Made by a program: the position numbers and the translations under genes. Of a DNA stretch of 64,000 nt, positions 31,600 through 44,199 are shown piece by piece. This stretch comes from Lumbricus rubellus. Its lineage: Eukaryota; Annelida; Clitellata; Crassiclitellata; Lumbricidae. The notes under the pieces are model-generated. The model had not been told where the DNA came from and ran no database searches. It saw nothing but the letters and a program-made list of their open reading frames with translations. Numbering within the stretch: position 1 is the first letter of the stretch; each line of letters starts with the position of its first letter. The stretch is taken from positions 488,501 to 552,500 of the forward strand of contig OX243822.1 of the NCBI GenBank assembly GCA_945859605.1, read 5' to 3'.

Positions 31600-32990
31600 C
31601 AAGTTTAATTAACTGGAGTCCAATTTAACTGTTTGACAACCTGCACGACATCAATATCTGTCATACTGCTAATTTCAATTGCGCCCTCCCCCCAGGAGTG
31701 GCAGGCTCAGTGAGACTTACAAAGCAACCAAAATCTCACATTTTCAAAGGTACCACCTAAATAATTATAACCTCAGAGCACCGTTTTATCCACGAGCGCA
31801 TTGTGAAGCGACAAAAATGACGAAGTCTTAATCGTCAATTTGCCTCAGCTACTGTGCTGCCACTCAGCGAATATACGATCAACTAACGCTTTTCTGCGTA
31901 TAATAATAATACAATGTAGAAGGCACGCGCTGCCTAAGCCAACCAACCAACCGAGCGTTTGCTCACGCATCAATGACGCCCGTCTCTCCCTACCTGCCTA
32001 CCTGGCTTACTGTTACCTGTGACGGCGGCCGACTCCAGTCCACTCTAGCTTACCTGTACCATCGGGCAAACACACTCGCACACACACGCACACACACAAA
32101 CACACGCACACACACACGCACACGCACACGCACACACACACACACAAACACCCGCACGCACACACAATCGGGTAGTACAGCTTTATCACCAAGGCAGCCT
32201 CGGCGACCAATCTTTATTCGTGCCAGGCGCGGAGGGCAGCGCACTAGCGCTGAATCATTTACGGCGTTATCAAAAGCTGTACGTATACATAGGCTACTGT
32301 ACACGTCCTTCGTAGCTATGTACTATAGCTCTACCTGTACGTTGTACAACATACCTGAGTCTCATCACGTTCGGGTGAAATAGCGTCTATAAATATACAC
32401 AAAATATACGGCTGACGGCAGTAGGTGTATATATCTTAGGCCTACAACGACAACTGTCGAACGATTTATATTATGTACCTGTTGTCTGGAGAAGACTAGT
32501 GACGTCTCATTTGTAATTCTAACCGACGAGTAGTTTCTTCATTCTTGCACGAATCGAACCGCGTTATAAGGAGGAAAAGAACTGAAATCGTCGGGTGAAG
32601 AATTGAATATCGGTAAGATTAAGATCTTCGATGATTTTGTGAAAGTTAAGAAAAACGTTTTAGCCCCAATTTATTATAGGTAAGAGTATAAGACGGATGT
32701 AGTGAAAAGGTAAAAATAATTGCAATGTCATTCTCACGGAAGGGATCTATAGCCTAATAGCGTGAAATTCTACAAAACATGTGCAGTTTCTAAATGGATT
32801 TGTGCAGTTGTCGAAGCACTTCTGTGCAGTTAAAAAGTAGTCTTTAAAACGTCATTGTCGTCTGCTTTGGAGTAACTTACAGTGGAGGATGTGAAGGGAA
32901 AGAAGGGATTGGGTGGGCAGTCTTAAAAATCCGTTAAAAGATTAAAAGAAGTCCTGTCTCACGGGATTTATTTTCATTAGGCTTATGATA
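31600..32990. other. No gene recognised; (CA)n run
   Basis: (CA)n with cg interruptions lies at 32066-32165. A CpG-rich stretch lies at 31965-32060. The segment 32775-32935 (gtgcagttgtcgaagcactt..) is a diverged repeat of 52355-52530. Confidence 0.5.
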
Positions 32991-32994
32991 AGCA

Positions 32995-33295
32995 TGTGTA
33001 CGAGATAGTGAAGTGGTTAGAGCGTAACTGAGCGTTATACGATCAATTAAGAGGTTGGTGGTTCAAATCCCGACGAGGATCCGTATGCAAATGACCAGGC
33101 ATAAGCTAATCTAGGGCAGAACATTTGGGCGGAGATTTCTGCTCAGTGTACAGTCAATGTACTCATTATCGATGATTAAATTGATTGTACACTGTTGGAA
33201 GTAAAGTGAGATTACGATGGAGAGGACTGGCCACAAGCAATCATAAGACGAGACTAAGAAAATGAAGGCGCTATATAAACGCCTCAGACCCACGG
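32995..33295 (+). repeat. Full-length-looking tRNA-derived SINE
   Basis: A box tagtgaagtggttagagc, B box ggtggttcaaatcccgacg, then actcattatcgatgattaaa, ttgattgtacactgttggaa, agaggactggccacaagcaa, gacgagactaagaaaatgaa and the tail ggcgctatataaacgcc. This copy joins the tRNA head, the second body type and the GCGC tail in one element. Confidence 0.75.
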
Positions 33296-33589
33296 CTGTC
33301 TCTCTGCGATATATTGTAGCCTTTTCTTGTCCTTCAAAACTGATATTGTGGTCCTTCTATATGCAATAACCTATAATACTTCCCTCTATCTGTAGTAAGG
33401 TCTTATATTGGGAGGTGCCATTTTCATCCTCTCGCTTTCTCCTTTCTCATTTCCTCGTGGCTGTCACATGGGCGCCCGCACATAGGGGATAGGGGGGGGG
33501 GCACTTGCACTCTGCCCTGGAAATTGATTTTCCTATTTTTAACTACTACTTTTGGAATTTAACAAATTTCTTCACACTAAAGTCACTGC

Positions 33590-33725
33590 GTAGGGACTTG
33601 GGCAAGTCCTTCACTTGCAATAAATTGCTCAGCCCTTCGGCGTGAAACTCCGATTCAGTATCCGCGCTGTAGTCGGGAGCGCCTCTGAGTAGAGAGCTTA
33701 AAGGGGCGCTATGGCAATTGCGACA
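33590..33725 (+). repeat. SINE fragment, GCGC-tail family, first body type
   Basis: gacttgggcaagtccttcac, then gggagcgcctctgagtagag and agcttaaaggggcgctatgg, matching the reverse of 3847-3990. Confidence 0.7.
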
Positions 33726-34104
33726 AATAAAAAAAAGAGTCCACATAAAAATATGTATTCATGAATAGCTAGTAGCCTACAGCTGGAGGTGCTTTACAAA
33801 TTCTGATAATAATTATTATACGATACAGTGCGATATGGTACGATATATTATAATTATGGTCTATAATATATTGATCGTTGTGTGGTTTGGAGAAGTGGGC
33901 GTGTCATCGTTTAGAAGCCTGCAGAAGATGCCGCTACAATAAATGAATTATTGTTGTCTGTCGTTGGTTTACTAAAGATCAGTTGAATATGAGTCACGAC
34001 TGACGACGACAATGAGGAGTTAGAGTCACTGGTTTTTGACTCAGAATGACAATATTGTTGTAATTATATAATTATAATAGTGCACCACTCCACAAAACTA
34101 AATG

Positions 34105-34305
34105 TACGTCTGTCTATCTATCTCTGTATTTTTCTATGTCTGTCTTTCTCAATAATTATTATGTCTGTCTGCCTCTGTGTTTCTCTATCTGTCTGTCTGT
34201 CTGTCTGTCTGTCTCTACCTCTATCTTTCTCAATATGTCTGTCCGTCTCTGTCTTTCTTTGTCTGTCTGTCATTGTCTTTCTGCATCTCTCTGTCTGTCT
34301 CCGCC
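34105..34305. repeat. (TCTG)n simple repeat
   Basis: Runs of ctgtctgtctgt with interruptions. The Cys/Leu/Ser-rich open frames are artefacts. Confidence 0.9.
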
Positions 34306-34831
34306 ACGTTGTATATGCTAATAAACAACTTGCGCTATTGCCTACGGCCCTACGTATACGCTACACACATCACTTCCCCGTCATCTTCACACTAAAAAAT
34401 CGTATACCCTTCAATGTTTTGTAACGCAACCCTCTCCTAGATTGCCCTTCTTTAACATTCTCCATCACCACATGGTATCAATATAGTTGTAGTTCAACGG
34501 TACTGTGTACTAACAACGATCCTTAGCATCGCCCTCCTGCTTTATCCAAGCTTGGGACTGGCTATTTCTGTCAGAGTACAAACAGTGGCGGAGTTGCCCA
34601 ATGATCCATGTAGAAGGGGTATTGATAGAGGAAGTGACAGCAGCTGCTGCTGTCGTAAATGGTACAAACATTATATAAGTCACATGTATGCAAACATTAT
34701 ATAAGTCACATGTATGCAAACATTATATAAGTCACTGGTAGCACATGTATGCTAACGACCTGAACAGAGACCGCATAGTAAATATGTACTTGTGAGGGTG
34801 AATTCAGATTATAGGCCCCAAATCCACCCCA

Positions 34832-35222
34832 CACTGTAAAAAAAATCCCGTAAAATAACGGTGAATTGCATGGCAACTTAGTTGCCATGCAATTCACCGT
34901 TTTTATACGGGCGCCCGTAATCACAATTACGGGTGACATCGTAAATTTACGACCAATCCCCGTTTTTTGTAACGGTAACTCCCCGTTTTATTCACGGCAA
35001 CTCTCCTTATTCATGCGGAAAATTCCCGTATATTTTACGGCAATTCAGCGCATTTCAACGGGGAATATCTGGCCTTTGACGGTGATTTTCACGGCGATTT
35101 GCCGTTATCAAACGGTAAATCGCCGGTCATTAACGTTATATTGCCACTTTTCTTACGGCGAATCGCCTTCTATTTACGATTGATTCGTTCTGTAACGACG
35201 GTGAATCGCCGTCTATTAACGA
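34832..35222. repeat. Cluster of short palindromes around an ACGG(T/C)GAAT motif
   Basis: It begins cacactgtaaaaaaaatccc. A near-perfect hairpin follows: acggtgaattgcatggcaac, spacer tta, then its reverse complement (34859-34901). Then come cccgtaat-caca-attacggg, tcgtaaatttacga, and a 14-bp arm pair from ggcgatttgccgtt (one mismatch) ending aaatcgcc, plus several acggcgaatcgcc-type dyads to 35222. The sequence has no coding capacity. It is probably a palindrome-rich MITE, class unknown. Confidence 0.6.
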
Positions 35223-35224
35223 GC

Positions 35225-35950
35225 TCTCCGTCCCATCCATCCCTTCCCTTTCGATCCTCTCTCCCCCCTCTCCCCTGTCCGTTTCCCTCCCTTTCCTCCT
35301 CTGCCCTCCCTCTCAGTCATTGAACAATTTGACACAATGCAAAGCTAGCCGTTATAATCTACATAGCTATATAGCACCATTTTCATATTGCAAGAAGCAT
35401 AATTAAAAACGTGGACAGTCCACTGAAGAAGTCAAGATAATAACGGACAAAAATAATTTTATAAAAAAACAGAAATCGAGTAATGGGCAGGCTGAAGGAG
35501 ACCAGTTATTCAGTATTTTGAATAATATCAACACTTTATTGTATTGTTCCCCAAAAACTCAACACTCTCATTGTTAGTGCGAAAGAACGAACTGAATGCA
35601 CAAAACAGTGCTGCAACATTGTTTATGCTGTGGAACAAGCATTAGAGTCATTGTCCATTGCTACAGGAGACCTGGCACACCGGGTGTGCCGATAGATAAT
35701 TTCGACTTCGTTGACTTCGTACTTTTTGTGCCACGCGCAGAAGTGTGCTGCAAAATAGAAAAAGAACGGCACAATCAGTCACAGAAAAAAATAACTAAAT
35801 ATATTCTCCATCCAAACATTCAGCATTGCAGTGATGCATAACACCTCCTGTAAGCACATTAAACTTTAAACAGGGAATACTATGATAATGATGGTTCTCT
35901 GCCCGAAGGCAGGTTCAATGGCTTTACGCCCCTGGGGATAAGATAAGTGA
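35225..35950. other. No gene recognised
   Basis: Starts with a C/T-rich stretch (35225-35320). A frame at 35596-35841 has no recognisable domain. Confidence 0.5.
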
Positions 35951-35975
35951 GGTGGTTATCCGTTGTCTTCCCCAC

Positions 35976-36022
<47 letters not shown>

Positions 36023-36031
36023 GAAAGAGAG

Positions 36032-37468
36032 CAATGACTCTGTTCGAATCCTCGCCCCTAATTATGTATGTTTAGACACCAAGATGACGTTTCTAGTTGT
36101 ACTGGAAGCTGAAATATTGAAAATTCCCAATTTCGGTCGGCCATTTTGGAAAATGGCCGCCATTTAAGTCGTGGAAACATTTCCAATGGCTCTGTTCGAA
36201 TCCTCGCCCCTAACTATGTATGTTTAGACACCAAAATGACGTTTCTAGTTGTACTGGAAGCTGAGTTATTAAAACTTCCCAATATCAGTCGGCCATTTTC
36301 CAAAATGGCCGCCATTTAAGTCGTGAGAACATTTTCAATGGCTCTGTTCGAATCCTCGCCCATAACTATGTATGTTTACACACCAAGACGACGTTTATAA
36401 TTGTACTGGAAGCTGAGATATTAAAAATTCCCAATTTCGGTCGGCCATTTTGGAAAATGGCCGCCATTGAAGTCGTGGGAACATTATCAATGGCTCTGTT
36501 CGAATCCTCGCCCCTAATTATGTATGTTAAGGCACCAAAATGACGTTTCTAGTTGTACTGGAAGCTGAGATATTAAAAATTCCCAATGTCGGTCGGCCAT
36601 TTTGGAAAATGGCCGCCCCTGAAGTCGGGGGAACATTCTCAATGGCTCTGTTCGAATCCTCGCCCCTAACTATGTATGTTTAGACACCAAGATGACGTTT
36701 CTAGTTGTACTGAAAGCTGAGATATTAAAAATTCCCAATTTCGGTCGGCTATTTTGGAAAATGGCCGCCATTGAAGTCGCGGGAACATTTTCAATGGCTC
36801 TGTTCGAATCCTCGCCTCTAACTATGTATGTTTACGCATCAAGATGACGTTTCTAGTTGTACTGGAAGATGATATATTAAAAATTCCTAATTACGGTCGG
36901 ACATTTTGGAAAATGGCCGCCATTGAAGCCGTGGGAACATTTTCAATGGCTCTGTTCGAATCCTCGCCCCTAACTATGTATGTTTAGACACCAAGATGAC
37001 GTTTCTAGTTGTACTGGAAGCTGAGATATTAAAAATTCCCAATATCGGTCGGCCATTTTGGAAAATGGCCACCATTTAAGTCGTGGGAACATACCCAATG
37101 GATCTGTTCGAATCCTCGCCCCCAACTATGTATGTTTAGACATCAAGATGACGTTTTTAGTTGCACTGGAAACTGAGATATTAAAAATTCCCAATTTCGG
37201 TCGGCCATTTTGGAAAATGGCCACCATTTAAGTCGTGGGAACATACCCAATGGATCTGTTCGAATCCTCGCCCTCAAGTATGTATGTTTAGACATTAAGA
37301 TGACGATTTTAGTTGTACTGGAAACTGAGATATTAAAAATTCCCAATTTCTGTCGGCCATTTTGGAAAATGGCCGCCATTGAAGTAGTGGGAACATTATC
37401 AATGGCTATGTTCGATTCCTCGCCACTAGCTATGTATGTTTAGACACCAGATGACGTTTCTAGTTGTA
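36032..37468. repeat. Satellite array, 152-bp unit, about 9.5 copies
   Basis: The mark 'caatg' before 'ctctgttcgaatcctcg' falls at 36032, 36184, 36336, 36488, 36640, 36792, 36944, 37096, 37248 and 37400: exactly 152 bp each time. Units differ by substitutions only. Each has a hairpin ggccatttt-gg-aaaatggcc and the motif gttcgaatcc, identical to a Pol III B box. GA/GACA repeats flank both sides, and the last copy breaks off into them. Confidence 0.95.
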
Positions 37469-38685
<1,217 letters not shown>

Positions 38686-38689
38686 GCCC

Positions 38690-41600
38690 TTAGCGCTCGT
38701 GAATATACCAGTGCCGTTAACCCTCGTGAATAAACTGAAACCATTTACCCTTGTGAATAAACTGATCCTCTTAGCGCTCGTTAATAAACTAGCGCCCTTA
38801 ACCCTCGTGAATAAACTGAGGCTCTTAACCCTCGTGAATAAACTGAAACCTTTTACCCTTGTGAATAAGCTGATCCCCTTAGCGCTTGTTAATAAACTAG
38901 CGCCCTTAACCCTCGTGAATAAACTGATGCCCTCAGCGCTCGTGAATAAACTAGTGCCCTTAACCCTGGTGAATAAACTGAGGCTCTTAACCCACGTGAA
39001 TAAACTGATGCCATCAGCGCTCATGAATAAACTGAGGCCCTTAATCCTCGTGAATAAACTGATGCCCTTAACCCTCGTGAATAAACTGATGATCTTAACC
39101 CTCGTGAATAAACTGATGCCCTTAACCCTCGTGAATAAACTAGTGCCCTTAACCCTCGTCAATAAACTGATGCCCTTAACCCTCGTGAATAAACTAGTGC
39201 CCTTAACCCTCGTCAATAAACTGATGCCCTTAATCCTCGTTAATAAACTGATGCCCTTAACCCTCGTGAATAAACTAATGCCCTTAATCCTCGTGAATAA
39301 ACTGAGGCCCTTAACCCTCGTGAATAAACTAGCGCCCTTAACCCTCATCAATAAACTGATGCCCTTAATCCTCGTGAATAAACTGATGCCCTTAACCCTC
39401 GTAAATAAACTGATGCCCTTAACCCTCGTGAATAAACTGATGCCCTTAACTCTCGTGAATAAACTGATTCCCTTAACCCTCGTGAACAAACTAGTGTCCT
39501 TAACCCTCATGAATAAACTAATGCCCTTAACCCTCGTCAATAAACTGATGCCCTTAACCCTCGTGAATAAACTAGTGCCCTTAACCCTCGTCAATAAACT
39601 GATGTCCTTATTCCTGGTGAATACACTGAGGCCCTTAACCCTCGTCAATAAACTGGTGCCCTTAACCCTCGTCAATAAACTGATGCCCTTAATCCTCGTG
39701 AATAACTGATGCCCTTAACCCTCGTGAATAAACTGATGCCCTTAACCCTCGTCAATAAACTGATGCCCTTAACCCTCGTGAATAAACTGATGCCCTTAAC
39801 CCTCGTCAATAAAGTGATGCCCTTAACTCTCGTGAATAAACTGATGCCCTTAACCCTCTTGAATAAACTAGTGCCCTGAACCCTCGTCAATAAACTGATG
39901 CCCTTAATCCACGTGAATACACTGAGGCCCTTAACCCTCGTCAATAAACTGGTGCCCTTAACCCTCGTCAATAAACTGATGCCCTTAACCCTCATGAATA
40001 AACTAGTGCCCTTAACCCTCGTCGATAAACTGATGCCCTTAATCCTCGTGAATAAACTGATGCCCTTAATCCTCGTGAATACACTGAGGCCCTTAATCCT
40101 CGTGAATAAACTGATGCCCTTAATCCTCGTGAATACACTGAGGCCCTTAATCCTCGTCAATAAACTGATGCCCTTATCTCTCGTCAATAAACTGATCCCC
40201 TTAATCCTCGTGAATAACTGATGCCCTTAACCCTCGTGAATAAACTGATGCCCTTAACCCTCGTGAATAAACTGAGGCTCTTAACCCTCATGAATGAACT
40301 GAGGCTCTTAACCCACGTGAATAAACTGATGCCATCATCGCTCATGAATAAACTGATGCCCTTAACCCTCGTGAATGAACTAGTGCCCTTAATCCTCGTG
40401 AATAAACTGATGCCCTTAATCCTCGTGAATAAACTGATGATCTTACCCTCGTGAATAAACTGATGCCCTTAACCCTCGTGAATAAACTAGTGCCCTTAAC
40501 CCTCGTCAATAAACTGATGCCTTTAACCCTCGTGAATAAACTAGTGCCCTTAACCCTCGTCAATAAACTGATGCCCTTAGTCCTCGTTAATAAACTGATG
40601 ATCTTAACCCTCGTGAATAAACTGATGATCTTAACCCTCGTGAATAAACTGATGCCCTTAACCCTCGTGAATAAACTAGTGCCCTTAACCCTCGTCAATA
40701 AACTGATGCCCTTAACCCTCGTGAATAAACTAGTGCCCTTAACCCTCGTCAATAAACTGATGCCCTTAATCCTCGTTAATAAACTGATGCCCTTAACCCT
40801 CGTGAATAAACTAATGCCTTTAATCCTCGTGAATAAACTGAGGCCCTTAACCCTCGTGAATAAACTAGCGCCCTTAACCCTCATCAATAAACTGATGCCC
40901 TTAACTCTCGTGAATAAACTGATTCCCTTAACCCTCGTGAACAAACTAGTGTCCTTAACCCTCATGAATAAACTAATGCCCTTAACCCTCGTCAATAAAC
41001 TGATGCCCTTAACCCTCGTGAATAAACTAGTGCCCTTAACCCTCGTCAATAAACTGATGTCCTTATTCCTGGTGAATACACTGAGGCCCTTAACCCTCGT
41101 CAATAAACTGGTGCCCTTAACCCTCGTCAATAAACTGATGCCCTTAATCCTCGTGAATAACTGATGCCCTTAACCCTCGTGAATAAACTGATGCCCTTAA
41201 CCCTCGTCAATAAACTGATGCCCTTAACCCTCGTGAATAAACTGATGCCCTTAACCCTCGTCAATAAACTGATGCCCTTAACTCTCGTGAATAAACTGAT
41301 GCCCTTAACCCTCTTGAATAAACTAGTGCCCTGAACCCTCGTCAATAAACTGATGCCCTTAATCCACGTGAATACACTGAGGCCCTTAACCCTCGTCAAT
41401 AAACTGGTGCCCTTAACCCTCGTCAATAAACTGATGCCCTTAACCCTCATGAATAAACTAGTGCCCTTAACCCTCGTCAATAAACTGATGCCCTTAATCC
41501 TCGTGAATAAACTGATGCCCTTAATCCTCGTGAATACACTGAGGCCCTTAATCCTCGTGAATAAACTGATGCCCTTAATCCTCGTGAATACACTGAGGCC

Positions 41601-42090
41601 CTTAATCCTCGTCAATAAACTGATGCCCTTATCTCTCGTCAATAAACTGATGCCCTTAACCCTCATGAATAAACTAGTGCCCTTAACCCTCGTCAATAAA
41701 CTGATGCCCTTAATCCTCGTGAATAAACTGAGGCCCTTAACCCTCGTGAATAAACTAGCGCCCTTAACCCTCATCAATAAACTGATGCCCTTAATCCTCG
41801 TGAATAAACTGATGCCCTTAACCCTCGTAAATAAACTGATGCCCTTAACCCTCGTGAATAAACTGATGCCCTTAACTCTCGTGAATAAACTGATTCCCTT
41901 AACCCTCGTGAACAAACTAGTGCCCTTAACCCTCATGAATAAACTAATGCCCTTAACCCTCGTGAACAAACTGAGGCTCTTAACCCTCGTCAATAAACTG
42001 ATGCCCTTAACCCTCGTCAATAAACTGATGCCCTTAACCCTCGTGAACAAACTGATGCCCTTAACCCTCGTGAATAAACTTAGGCTCTTA
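38690..42090. repeat. Minisatellite of ~125 units of 27 bp with 1455-bp higher-order repeat
   Basis: The unit is ctgatgcccttaaccctcg plus tgaataaa. Because 27 is a multiple of three, both strands stay open for long stretches (MPLTLVNKL-type and KGISLFTRV-type repeats). Landmark variants recur 1455 bp apart (ttcctggtga at 39611 and 41066), equal to 54 units minus three 1-bp deletions (gaataactg near 39700 and 40212; cttaccctc near 40442). A large block was therefore duplicated. No splice sites or unique flanking coding sequence support a protein. Confidence 0.93.
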
Positions 42091-42179
42091 GCGCTAGATA
42101 GACAGCTAGAGATAGATATATATTACAATAAAATCAATGTTAATATACATTAAATAATTTCTTAAATACCATTTTTCTA

Positions 42180-42265
42180 GATGCAATGCTCCTCTGGCAT
42201 GCGGAAAAGGAATCTGCTTTAGTAGCAAGACAGCAGGATTTGTCTGTGCCACCACCACCTACAAC
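42180..42265. other. Possible isolated exon, strand unresolved
   Basis: A less AT-rich island bounded on the plus strand by acceptor-like ccatttttctag. On the minus strand it is bounded by acceptor-like tttttgttgtag and donor-like gtattt. Plus frame: CNAPLACGKGICFSSK, which weakly recalls an EGF-like spacing but lacks the final Cys-X-Cys. Minus frame: GGGTDKSCCLATKADS. I do not recognise either. Confidence 0.15.
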
Positions 42266-42429
42266 AAAAACAACAATAATAACAGCTATTTAAGAGCATT
42301 AGAGCACATGATCATGGGTAAGAAATTATTGTAATAATTAGCAATAAAAGTAGTGCTAGTAGCAGTAGTAGCAGTATTTTCACTAACATTGCAGAGTATG
42401 CGACCTGAATTTCCTGACATTCAACAACA

Positions 42430-42510
42430 GCTCCTAGCATAGTTTTTACACCCCAAGGTATCGGAGGCACCTTGGGTAAATAATAATAATTATAATAATA
42501 ATAATTACTC
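42430..42510 (+). repeat. LINE 3' end: hairpin and (TAA)n tail
   Basis: ccccaaggtatcggaggcac cttgggtaaa forms an 8-bp stem and is followed by aataataataat. The same plan occurs at 62340-62400 and, degenerate, at 46205-46260. Confidence 0.6.
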
Positions 42511-43117
42511 TCATAACAGATATAGGTCGTTACTTAACAAAGGCGACAGACGATTTGAGAGAAACTACATTCCTTTTCCAGAGATTATCAGTACTGATAA
42601 ATCACTTCCATGCTGTGGCTTTCTTGGGTTCTTTCGCCAATCGCAATGCCCGATTGCCATAACAATGAACATAGTAATAATCTATATTAATAAAGAGAGG
42701 ATTCTGTCTGTCTGTCTGTGTGTCTGTCTGTGTGTTTGACCGGAATGCATTTCGACAGTTTTTGACCTTTTCACTCCAAACCTTCACTACTCTCTCCGTC
42801 TCGGCGTCGGACACCCAGTGGAGGGGTTGGCGATTCTCTATAACCATGGGGGCCAGGGTGGGGGGCGAAACCCCCCAAATTTTTTCCAATAAAACGCAGC
42901 TATTGATTTCAAACTTTGCACCTAGACAGAGGGCCATCGGAACCACCCAGTGGAGTTGTTGGCGAATCTCCCCCACCATGGGGGCCACGGTGGGGGCGAA
43001 AACCCTAAGTTTATTAAACACCTTTTAAAACGCTTGCATGGTCATTATATAAACGCAGCTGATGTAAATGATCTTCCAATCCGCCTGGATGTAAAGTTTT
43101 ACTATAATTATAGTCAA

Positions 43118-43160
43118 CTAGCTGAACCCGGCCACGCGTTGCTGTGGCTGAAAAGAGCAT
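43118..43160 (-). mobile_element. Nested Helitron 3' end
   Basis: ctagctgaacccggccacgc and gttgctgtggctgaaaagag match the 3' end of the copy at 16200-16923 in the same orientation. The other end was not found inside the host Helitron, so this is a fragment or an embedded relic. Confidence 0.6.
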
Positions 43161-43399
43161 TCAACCATCCCTCCCTACCTCCCACTCCCCAACCCCTCAC
43201 CCACCCCTCCCCTTCCCTCTGCCAACCCTCCCCCTTCGCCTGCCCCTCTCCTCTCCTTCCCTCTCCCTCCCCTACCCTCCCCCTCCCCTCCCTCTCCAAC
43301 CCCTCCCCCAACCCCCTACCCCTCCCCCTCCCCTCCCACGTCCATCGCTCCCCTACGCTCCCTCCCCACCCTCTTCGTCCCAGAAAACCCTAATTTCAC

Positions 43400-44150
43400 G
43401 GGTGGCGTACAGGTGGAGAGGTCAGAGTGTGGTGGGGTGTTGTCGGGTGGGTGAGTTTGGGGTGTGTTGGTGGAGGGTGTGGGGTGGGGTGGGAGCTGGC
43501 TTGGGCTGGAAGTTCGGGTGGTGGGGTGGAGGGTAGGGGTGAGTGTAGGATGGGTGGAGGTGGTAGGTGGAGGGCGGAAGGGGTGGGATGGGGCGGGTGA
43601 ACGAAGTGGGGTGGACGGGGTGGGGTGGGGTTCGGGGGTGGAGGTGGGAATGTGGTGAGAGTGTGGGGTGGAGGTGGGGTGGAGGAGTGGAGGTGGGGTG
43701 AAGGTGGGGGTGTGGTGAGGGTGGGGGTGGGGTGAGGTGGAGGGGTGGAGGTGTGAAGCGGGGCGGGTGGAGGGGTGGGTGGGGTGGGGTGGGGGCTTTG
43801 GGGTGGAGGTGGGGGTGTGGTGAGGATGGGGTGGAGGTGGCGTGGAGAAGTGAAGCGGGGGCGGATGGAAGGGGGTGGGGTGTACGGGGTGGGGTGGAGG
43901 TGTGGTGTGGGTGGGTGAAAAGGGTGGCATGGGGCGGGTGAACGGGGTGTGGTGAGGGTGGGGAGTGGGGTGAGGTGGAGGGGTGGAGGTGTGAAGCGGG
44001 GCGGGTGCAGGGTGTGGGTGAGGTGGGGTGCTTTGGGGTGGAGGTGGGGGTGTGGTGAGGATGGGGTGGAGGGGTGAAGCGGGAACGGATGGAAGGGGTG
44101 GTGTACGGGGTTGGGTGGAGGTGGGGTGTGGTTTGGTTGTGGCCTGAGCG
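43400..44150. repeat. G-rich minisatellite (GGGTGGAGGTGGGGTG-like)
   Basis: About 750 bp of short units such as ggggtggaggtggggtg, with larger repeats (ggtgaggatggggtggagg near 43815 and 44055). The plus strand has many runs of three or more G and can be expected to form G-quadruplexes. Pro/His/Thr-rich frames on the minus strand are artefacts. Confidence 0.9.
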
Positions 44151-44199
44151 GGTCTAATCCTAAATTTCCCGGGCAACGCCGGGTACCCCAGCTAGTAAT

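Larger units (their letters stand above)
42681..44195 (+). mobile_element. Helitron, non-autonomous, 1515 bp
   Basis: Starts TCTATATTAATAAAGAGAG after an A and ends CCCAGCTAG before a T. The stem-loop cccgg-gcaacg-ccggg lies about 10 bases before the end. This satisfies the Helitron 5' TC, 3' hairpin, CTRR and A/T target rules. The start runs into (tctg)n. The interior has two ~85-bp diverged copies around cacccagtggag, a nested 3' end of another Helitron (43118), and a G-rich minisatellite. No helicase was found. Confidence 0.75.

Noticed and set aside
33005..33080. tRNA gene on the plus strand
   Set aside because: A and B boxes fit but the acceptor stem is absent and the sequence continues into a SINE body found elsewhere.
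36032..37468. CRISPR-like array
   Set aside because: Units are 152 bp and contiguous, with no alternating unique spacers, and the genome is eukaryotic.
38690..42090. Interstitial telomere repeat (ccctta/ttaaccc inside each unit)
   Set aside because: The hexamers are not tandem and are part of a fixed 27-bp unit.
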